Shown here piece by piece: positions 48,401-59,070 of a stretch of DNA of 64,000 bases. The stretch lies in assembly GCA_003439945.1 (NCBI GenBank), contig QVRM01001766.1, forward strand, positions 62,001-126,000, given 5' to 3'. Origin of the DNA: Dermanyssus gallinae (lineage: Eukaryota > Arthropoda > Arachnida > Mesostigmata > Dermanyssidae). A program made the translations under genes and the position numbers. The notes beneath the pieces are model-generated. The model was not told the origin of the DNA, searched no databases, and saw only the letters and a list, made by a program, of their open reading frames with translations. Each line of letters begins with the position of its first letter. Position 1 is the stretch's first letter.

Positions 48401-51400
48401 CGCGTATTACCGCTCGTACAGGCTTTCTTGTAGCAAGGTCCGGAATTTAATGCTCAGAAACTTAGTACTATCAAGATTACGAAACAATAAATCTATTGTC
48501 CTCTTGCCGCTATGAGAGATATAGGTGAAGTCATCACGTGGGCTAGCTAAAGCAATCTCCATACAATGCATATACCGCAGGAGAACTTCCCTTTTCTTTT
48601 CATTAGGAAGCTATTGTTGGAGTCCTAAGGCTAGAACCCGATAGTCCAGCAAGTGACTTAGTCAGAGGAAAATAAAACGCGACAATGTTAACACTTCCGA
48701 ATGAAACATTCATACAGTGTTTATATTTTCTAACACATCGCATAGGGGGCAACCAGTTATACAGATACACAAAAAGTCCTCCTATCAGTCTGCTCATATC
48801 TCCAATAAGTATGGCAGCCAATTGATGGAACCCTTGCATCGGTCGAAATGCAGTTCCTCCCGCTGCAAGGTCTCCACCAAGAGAACAATGTTAATTTCTA
48901 AAACAAATAATCTGGCAATAGATCCATTGTCATTTTAAGACCCCTACAGTTATACAATAGTATTCGTTGAGATACGGTTAGCTTTGAGCACACTTCTGTA
49001 CCACTATCTAGTCACTTTGATGGGTGAGGACCACTCTTAGCCACAACGCTTTGCAAGACAAAAACCATTTTCTTGTTTCGGGTGGCGCCGTTCCAGCGAC
49101 GGAGATACACACCCTTGATTCAGAAATCCTCTTTGAAGTACCCCAAGAAGGCCTTACTCTCAGGTATGTACAACACAAAATACAGTGTTTTTAGCTTTTG
49201 CCATCCAATTTAGTTACTGCATCAACCTCAACATATTTGTCGGCTAGCCAACCTTGCATGTCGATTGCCGAGGTTTCTGCAACTAACCGTTCTACTCGAA
49301 GAGCTCTGATAACAGGTTTGTTGTGTGTAACAGGCGTTGTTGACATTTACGAACGCTTTGCATACTTTCAACTCACCACTCATTGCTGCGCATCCCTCCC
49401 GAAGGCAGCTGGCGGTTCCCCGTTTATACGTAATGAAAATAAACCCTTTCTCCTTGTCCTCGTTATTCTACCTTCTTCTACGCGGGCATTCCTTTAATGG
49501 TATTGCTGGTCCTCTCCGTCGAATAGGATTTGCTGGCGTCTGTCTCCTTATGCACCTATAGCTGTTAACGAAGCTACGCCATCTACTGGGTATTGGCGAG
49601 ACATATATCCATACTTTCCGTCTCGTCGCCGGTGGAGCCGTCTAGCAATCGTTTCCTTGTGTAATTCGCGGCATGATTTGTAACGTTCCAAACGTTTGAA
49701 TTTTGAACCCCGCCAGTATCGTCTGCGCTTTGGTTTGCGCATTTTGCGGGCTTGGCGAGTGCTTATGCTTCTTGCCTTTAACACTGGTGATCTGTATGTT
49801 AGTCGAAACCTTCGCCTGCTCAATTGCGTCGACCAGTTTCATCCTGGTGTCGAAGAATACCCTTGCCAGCTGCGGCAGTAGTGCTTCTTGCGCCACCACT
49901 GAGCCTGGACCCTGAGCCGAACAATCCAAGCAGTTTCTTACGCGAATGACCTCTCCAGAGGGGGGGGGCTCGTTCTCCACAATCTTTGTTGTCTTTTCAA
50001 TGCTACTAAAGTGACAACCGGAACACAAGAATCTAGGCAGAACCGGCTGAAAAGCCGGAACCGTAAACGAGGCAGCCTCGGCACCATCGGGGCAGATGAG
50101 TGTTGCAGGCAAACATTAGAAGAATTACTGACTTTGGCCTGCAAAGCTGGCTTGAGCTGAACTCCCAGAACACGTCCACCTTACCTATCCGCCTTACCTA
50201 TCCGCCTTTGGGGCACCCACCCCGGGTGCAAACTCGCCGAAGCAGTAACGCGCCTGGGGTACGAAGTCGGCCACCACTCGTCAGGGAGGCAGCAAGTGGC
50301 TCCAACCATCTCCTTCTCAAACCTTGGTATTTTACATGATCATGAAAACTATCGTCTGTGCTTCGGTTTGAGGTTGGAGGCAAGGCTAACTGTGGACACC
50401 GGTATCCGTGAGGAACACAGGTGGACATCTGGGGCACACACGTGCTCTCCTGCGGCAGAAGCAAAGGACAGCAAAGCCGTCAAAGCAAAATGAACGAGAT
50501 TACAGCTTGGGCCATTAGGTCAGTTCTAATGCCGTGCCACTGAGAGCCAGCCGGCCTTCTGCAAATCAACGAAAAAAAACCGGACGCTCTCACCCTGTCC
50601 CCTTAGAATGGGGAAAAGCATTTGTTTGGAATGCAACGATCACCGACACTCTTGCCTCATCGACCTGGGAGAAAGGAGCTCTTGACTAAACACTTTAACT
50701 GCTATCACTAGCGCGGCAATGCAGCAGCAATAATGGGCACAATGAGGACCTGCCTCGACTACAATCTCTACAGGTAGCGTGAATTAATCAATTAATTTCC
50801 CTTTAACCTTATAATATATGGGATGGAAGCTAACCCTCTGCTGTAGCGGCCACGAATATCAGACCAGCTGTCCCATATGTCTACTGATTATCATGGTATT
50901 TACATCCTAGAAAGGCATGCCTATAATTTGAAGAAAGAAAAGCCAAAAGCTTGGAGGCGAATAACACTTAAGAGTTACAAAATATTCTCGGGGATAATTT
51001 CAGATAGATTTGAAGACTTCCTGAGCAGGAGAAGGGTTTAAAAGTCGTCAGAGTGAATTTGTCGCCGAGTCGATCAGAAAACAAATGTCCAGTACGCTCT
51101 TACCGCAAGTTGTGATTGCCTGATACAGGTGACAGGTAAACCTTGTTTGCTTGTTTCGCTCCTAGCGCTGACCATAGCGGTCGCTAGCGACGTCGGTAGG
51201 TCATCTAAATAGACCTTATCCACAGTGTAGCGGCGACCTGAAACATACGCACAGTTACAACGCCACTTGAGTTAGAACGTTTTTTAGAGCGACAGGCTAA
51301 AGCTAACCTGGCCATAGTTAGCTGTTAAGTACCTTGGCAGACCCCATGCAAAATCATCTTATGCAGGAGCTATAAAAAACGATCTATGCAAATCAAACCA

Positions 51401-54400
51401 TTAGTGGAGTCCCGGAGTTCTAGACTGATTGACAAAAATTAGCTATCAAAATATGATATTATAATTTGAAACGTATATTAAATTAGCAAGAACGTAATTT
51501 AATACAAATTAATTTAAAAGCGTTTGCTTAATAACAAAAAAATGTGTTGTTTACTTTTGATTTTGCAAAATTGTGACACAAAACATTACTCTTTCACATC
51601 AACTTTTGCCATAATTTCACCCCTGGAGAAGAAGATAGCGACCATAACGTTGCTAGTCGACATTGAGCAATTTTTTGTGAGTCCTAGCTTGTCGAGCAAA
51701 ACCCTATAAAGGGAATTGGTATCCAAGCCCAAAATCTCCTCTGGTAATGCATATGTCATATTTGAGTTTTCGTCAATCGCAGTCTTCGTAAGAGCTACAT
51801 GTTCATCTTCTGTTGCTGTTTTTGGACTTTTATTTGTGTACGTGCAAGATCTAACCATAGTCCTTTAAACGTTAAGCAAACAGTCTTTTCCGAGAGAAGG
51901 CAAAAAACGTTTGCATATAAATAAACCGGAAAGTTATCCAAGCAAGATTCTCACGCATGAGGCAGCACCCAGGATCTGCTTGATTGACTCAGTTGGCGAC
52001 TCCTCTCAGAGCTCTACTAACCTGTAGTGAAATCATTTCAATTGGAACAGTTTTATCCACAACATTCGACTCTTGATCGGAATGGGAGCTAGCGTCAACA
52101 ATGGAAGCACTTTTCACAGCAGAAGAAGTAAGCACAACGCCTTAGGGATGATAAAGCATGAGCAAAGGCTCCCGATCATATATAAGACAAGTACATACTC
52201 AACGCAAATGCTCTCTGCACTCCTAGTAGAACTACTCCAAAGGCTATTAGCCTTCGGAGAGACCAAATTCCCAATATCTGGTTGTGCTGCACATTGAAGA
52301 TTCTGAAGGGAAGAGATAACTTCGCCAATCTGTATCGTGACCCAGCGTCGCTAAAGGGCTCGAGCCAGCTGTTAAAACGAATACACGTTTCTTTTAACTT
52401 ATTTTATTAACCAGTATCTGGTTTATTCTCATTTGTATTACAGCTTAACTACATCACCTTCGTCAGTGGCATCGCTCTTGTACACTGTTAGAGGTGATAC
52501 AGATCACACCTAGCTTGCATTCGTACTTGGTCGTTATTTCGTGAAACCCATTGTGTGTATATAACTTCATTGAAAATCCATGTATTGCATACCCGGTAGA
52601 AAACTTACTTTCACAACATGTACCCTTCCATTAATTAGTGATCATCGTTCCAGTCTCATACAACGCCAATTAAGATCAGCAAACTTATATTCCCATCCAG
52701 CAAGATGACTGTCGAAAGCCTCCGTTCTCGGTAACTCATAAGCCTTTCTTAGGTCTTCCGCAAATTGTGGTGTCGAGAACCAACAGATAGACAAGCCGTT
52801 CGCGGGTAGTGCGGTGGACCATTCAGTATTCGGCATTTTTAAAAGGTAAATTAAACAAGTGCGTGATCCCTTCAAGTCTTGAGATAACGGATTACGCTTA
52901 GAATAAGATAGTGGACATTCGCTGTTATTTTCCATGCTGGTCACAAGTTTTCCTAGGCCTACAAAAGAATGCCACCCGACAGTGGACATTATTCTCCATA
53001 CCTCAGAACTGCGACCATTTTTAGTTGTTTCGTAAGGCTAATGCCTGTGTACAGTGTTTCATGTCATGGCCGATTTTTAGTCCCTACCGGCACCTTCACC
53101 TTGTCTAAACTAGTAACCATGAAAACCAATTTAAGAGTGGCCGGTCCGGGTCTCGGACCCAAGCCTCCCGAATGCAAGGCAAAGGCTTTGCCACTAAACC
53201 ATCTTGCTCGGTTCGACCAGGGTCAATTGACACCGTGCCATCTGTCCGTGCTCTACTACGCAAGATCGAGTCTTAAAGAGGCACCCGGACAGCTTCGAGT
53301 CGACAACAGGTCGACATTCGTGAAACGAATACACAGGTTCAGGTGCAATAGGGGAGGCCATGGCTGTCGCTAAACGGGTCAAGGTAGCCATCATTTACCC
53401 TTAGCGAATCGTGCCCGCTCTAAATACCTTCTATGTTCAGTGATCTATAGCCGATGAAACTATTTGATCGAAAATCTCATCGTGAGATTCAATTTAAGTC
53501 TCACCTGCGCGCTGGAGGTTTTAAAGCCACAGTGTAACAAACAAGCACTAAAGCTGGCCTCATTTTTTATTGCGCCGCGGCTACTACTGCGCATGGTTGG
53601 AACAGCCGAAATCGCCCGGACTGGCCGGTTAGCCTTGTGAAATGCGCCGATCCGAAAAAGTTTCGCCTTTTATATATTTAAGCTAAACACTTGGCGTCTG
53701 ACAGCCTCATTTAACTAGTATAGTTTTGTTATACGACGTATAATTCTGCTATACATACATATCGCTATATCATTTCAGTGCATACCATGGGTTCTGAATC
53801 AATATAAATGAGTGTAGGCGATGAAACATTAGAGTATGCGACCTTTCTCGCCTTATGAGGGCTCGTTCTCAGACCCACGCGCAACTGAACTTAAAATGAG
53901 CACGTCTAGCGTTCAACTTGGTGCCCAAATGCAATCGTCAATGCTTGTTTGAGTAGACACCATCTTGTAGGCTCAATTCTACCCAATTGTTGAAACTCAG
54001 TAGAAACGATGCAACGTACAAACAATGTACTTTTTGTACCTCACTAAACGATCTCAGTAAAACCACGTGAACATAACCCAATGGCGTATTTATGATCATC
54101 TAAAGGATTGCGTTGCCTAACATTTTGATGTGGTAGTCAGATAGACTGTGTAAATAGCAAAACCGCCGCATCACCTCGACTCATCCATATGGTACGTATT
54201 AAACGTCTGACCAAAATACTACATCGGCTTTGATTCGTAAGTGCCCATTTGGTCACTTACTCGCCGAAGAAATATCCGTTAGTAAGTTTTGCGGACTTCA
54301 ACCTTTTTATGGGAGTCTTTTGAGAAGAACTGAACATAAATCGCCGGTATCTAGCGGCGACTGGTGTGGGGTTTATCAGATGATATCTTGATGGCGCATC

Positions 54401-57400
54401 CCTGTAGAGAGTATTCAGGATTGTACTTGCGGATACAGAACATGTAACCTCGCCCTATATACGATAATGCCAGTCGGTTTTATAAAGAGGTGGAGCGGAA
54501 AGCTGAACTGGACCACGAGGTAAAAGCACAAAACAACAAGCTTCTCAAAATACCCCAGCTTCAAGCGCACACACGGTTGCAGTTGGACACGCGCCCAACC
54601 ACCTGTTTGGTAGCACCTGAGGCTAGGTAGCCATTTTCGACACATGTTTCACAACAGCATTAACACGACCTTACGAGGTGAACGGAACTTTGTCTGTGCC
54701 GTCTTCGTAGATTTTAAAGGGGCTTTCAATACAGCGTCACGAATAATAATTCTCAATAAGTTTGCCAAGTCATGAGGCCTTCCAATGGTAATATGCTAAA
54801 ACGGTACGAGATTGTGCTGCAGGAGGGATCTTAAGCCCTCCACGATGGGATAACTGAAAATACCCCAATTAATCAGACTACACGCCTATTCCCAGAGATG
54901 TTTCCACTTGTAGCAGTCGCTTGCATCACAGCAGGCATGCGTAGACCTCAGTGTTTGCAACACTAGAGTGAAGAGATTCGTGGGCTTGCAAGGGCATTCT
55001 GTCATTTCATAGCATCCCAGAGCCCCCCACCGACTTGTCTATCTGTTGGTCACGACCCCACTCTTTGTAGAGGACCTCAGAACAAATAGCCGTTATGCCT
55101 TACCAGCAACGGAGGCATCTGCCAATCAACTTCCTGAGTGGGAATATAAGTTTGCGGATGTTAATTAGAGTTTTCTTGAGATTAGAGCGATGACTACTAA
55201 CGACTAGACGGATCCAATTGCGACAATAGGTACTTCGTTACCGGGTTTGCTCATATCAGTGTATGTACACGAAATGGGTTTTACGAAATGACAATCGAGT
55301 ATGAATGCAAAATGTATGAAGAATCGTGTGATTTGCATCACGTCCAACAGTGTACAGAAACGATACCGCTGACAAAAGTGATGTAGGAAAGCTCCACGAT
55401 TTCACTGTACCCCTATCACAGTAGCTGAATTCAACTGAACTTGTTTATTGATATTTCTTATACGATAATTGCACACGTTAATTTCGAGCTCCATTACGCA
55501 CATAGCTTGTTCGAACCCCCTTTTATGAGATTACAATGTATGATTTCTACTTGCCTTTTCACCTATTTACAATGTTTTGTAACATGGCTTGTACTACTTA
55601 TATTTCTTTTAACCAGATACCAGAGTTTCCAGATAATGCTTTCTGAGATCTCATTTGAATTTCAGCGGAGACTTTGTCTGCCTGACGGAGGTCGATCCTT
55701 TGTTCCAGTAGAAGACTCCAATGCTTCTGATCGAAAGGTTTGATTGGTTGGAGTTGGCGGGTGACGTAATAAGCAAGTTAGATGTCCTACCCCTTGAAGC
55801 TATTGGTGTTGCTGATGTTGCTGCACCAGGTAAGTTTAAATGCACTCAAGAAAATATAAGCTTAATTTCAACTACCAGAGAGCATTCTATAAAATTTGGA
55901 AACGGCTGAATGCTTAATTTTTTTTAATGCGGTTGCATTTAATTTCGCATCCCGGTGCCCAGAGTTGTTATCAGTGCTCGTTTCTGAAGTCGGTGAAGCA
56001 ACTCGATAAGGCGCTTCTGTGTCAAGCCATAAACTTCTATACCTAAATCAGGTGACTATGGATGTAGGCGAAATACGTCGCCATCATGCAGTTTTGGGAA
56101 AGAACTCTTCGAGCTCTGTATAGAGCTGCATTACTGTCAGATATTTTTTACGTATACGTGCAATTTGCGCTTCAAATGCCAGCATCTGATTCAACGTAAC
56201 GCTTATAAACTTTGTTTCTTTTAGAAGCAAGACCTATGTTGTCACACTGGAGTCGAAGCAAAACCCCGCGGTGAAAAGAATTGCATTAGAGATAGTTACT
56301 CCTGAACCATGAGTATAACCTCTGAAGGTCCTCGCGGGCTATAGCCTCTACCTCAGTGTGGGAAATCCCAATGAACATAGGGTGGTATCGTGCGTCAACT
56401 TTGTGCGTCAACAAAATAATGTCAACTTTGCATGTTTTGTTACGCTAAATATGTCGGTAATAGAGATCTTAAAGGGGAGTGAACCACCTATACTGCCCTA
56501 AGCTATATTCTTTATCACAGAGTGCATTACCCACCTTAACTTGACTCCTATTCGACATAAACGACAGCAGCCTAGACAAGAAATTATCATCCGCTATATT
56601 TCGAGTTAACTTTTATAATTCCAATGTTTACATCAACTGTATCAAATGCATTTCTGAAATCTATAAACAAGCCGGCGGCTGTCTTTCATAACCTTAGGTT
56701 TCTGCGAACCTACTCAACAAAATCCATAACGGGTACAGTCGCCGACATTTTAGCTTGAAAACCAATCTAACGCTGACTTACGCCATTAAATATCCCACAG
56801 AGCAAAGTTCAGGCATGGACATCGGTACCTCGTAAGCGGCCGAGCATTCGGCGTCGGCCGTTACACAAGTTGCATTTTCCCTCGAGTTGTAGTGCCCCCG
56901 TCTGGCTGAGACTACATTCCCCAGTTAACTTAGCGTACTTAACAAACAACGTTACAATATTGAACCTATCTGCTTGTTGAACTGCCGAGCGCAGCGAGAT
57001 CCATGTCCGCGGAGAATTCCTTCCACGGCGAGTTACTCATTGTCTGAGCTACAGTGGCGAGCTACTCATCTTGGCGCCTCAAACTTTGTTGTTTTAAAAT
57101 GAGTAACGGCATGGGCGAGCTGCCTGGTAGAAGCTAGACAAACATCGAGAGTGAAGAGGGGAAGACACGCGGTGTGCAAGCTAGTGTGTCACATTAGAGC
57201 ACAATCGTGTTGCTTCTTCCCAACTTACCTTCAACGCTAACAAAGTTGCAGAGGTCCTCGCCAAAGTACTTCACAAAGTCGCCAGTATTGGCGGTAGCCG
57301 ACATGAGAATGATCTTCGTGCGAGCACGCCACCGTGGCGTGCCATCTTCAGCGTCGTTGTTGGCGTCCTCTGTTTGCTTTGACAGTCTTCGGATAAGGTA

Positions 57401-59039
57401 GAGCAAGCAGTCGAGATCCTGAGAGCGTTCGTGGACCTCGTCGACAATGATGTGTGAATAGTTGTTCAGAGATCTAGATTACCAGTGCATGGAAGGAACG
57501 ACATAGTCTTAATAAGTATAGACGCAGGCATAGACTCCTGAAGCCGTTTCAGATGTGACGTAGACTAAGGTGTATAAGGTGCTGAGAGAACTGCGACCAA
57601 TTGCTTTGCTCTATTTGTTTTTACTTTCTGACCCTGTAAGTTACATCTGGTCCGCGCTACCCAAATCATATGTTTTCGCTTTAACTAATACATCATCTTG
57701 TTCTCATAGCTTTCTTGAAGATCATCTTCGCAACTAGACCGTTAGGCCGCCACACGTAAAAAGTGCAGATCGTGGCCTTGTCCGTCCAGCACAACACAAT
57801 CTGAGTGACGCTGCCCTCGATCATAGTGGTCCGTTCAAAAACGAGACTTTTATAAACCAGAAGTCCTACCATCGTAGGCGATGTGAATACCCGCAAAATT
57901 TAAGCGTCGATCAGGTCTGCAAAATGCCAATGTTAAGTTCAACGGGTACATTTCAAGCCACCACTTGATTCAATTCGAATCAGTCGCATTAAGGCTGCGC
58001 TACCAAACTAAAAAGCTCTTGAAAGTACGCTCTGAAAAGTGGTAGAGGGAAAAACTGCTAGATTATTGGATCCAGTCTTACTATAGAGCCTTCTGATGGA
58101 TGCAACTTCTCGTTTCAACTCTACGTAGTTTAAAAAGACTAAAGAGCACGGTAAGTCCGCTCTGCTTAACAACGACAAAAAACATTTGCTATAATCTCTG
58201 GGAGAATGAGTAGGGGCTGCTGAACTACAATTACACCAAAAAAACCTAGTCCGTGCATACTTGTCAAGGACTTGGTTGTCGTACTCATCGATACTAATGC
58301 GGTAAGCAAATAAATCCTAGCTACAACCACTCGAACTCCACTCTTTAATGCACAATAGACGAACATTTTGTCCGATTACAACGGAAGGTTGAATGGAAGG
58401 TTAGACTACTTCGCAACTAATCTCTGGCCAACCTGTATTTGATAATCCGTTGAACCAGAACGTTGGTGGTCACGTATTCGAGCCGGGTCTCCGATGTGGT
58501 CATCGAATCCAAACCAACCTGTCCATGATAACCGCATGACAGAAAACGTACGATTACTACGCGACAAATCCGCGTGCGAATTATTACCTAGACATATATA
58601 TCTTACTTACGCGTTTGCGACACAGCAACAACGGCATTTTATCTTCACAGCGATAAATGAATTACACCACTGGAGGTTGTTCCCTTGTATGTATCGAGTT
58701 GGTTCCCTTGTATGCACCAGCATAGACACCCCATCTTATAGTACATGCACAACACCACAGGTGGGCCAGCACAATGTATAGGAAGCCCCTTCCCTATTTA
58801 TTAGGTATGTATTTCTATCACGCACCTTGTAACCACAAATTGTGCCTAGGGTCCATTTTCGGTCCCGACAGACGCTATCTGCGATGCTGATGGCTGCCAG
58901 TCGTCTCGGCTGGGACACGGCGATATGGCAGCTTTGGCGTCGCTTATTGAGCATTTCCTCAAGGAGCAACTGTGGCACCTACATGAATCGCAAAACAAAC
59001 AACAAGCAAGACACACCGCCGCCACAACAACAACAACAA

Positions 59040-59070
<31 letters not shown>

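Noticed and set aside
57693..57896. Minus-strand frame with FERTTMIEGSVTQIVLCWTD, resembling a helicase motif Ib exon
   Set aside because: Positioned correctly and suggestive, but splice phases fail at both ends (phase 0 needed at entry, phase 2 at exit; neither is available), so I did not add it to spn-E.
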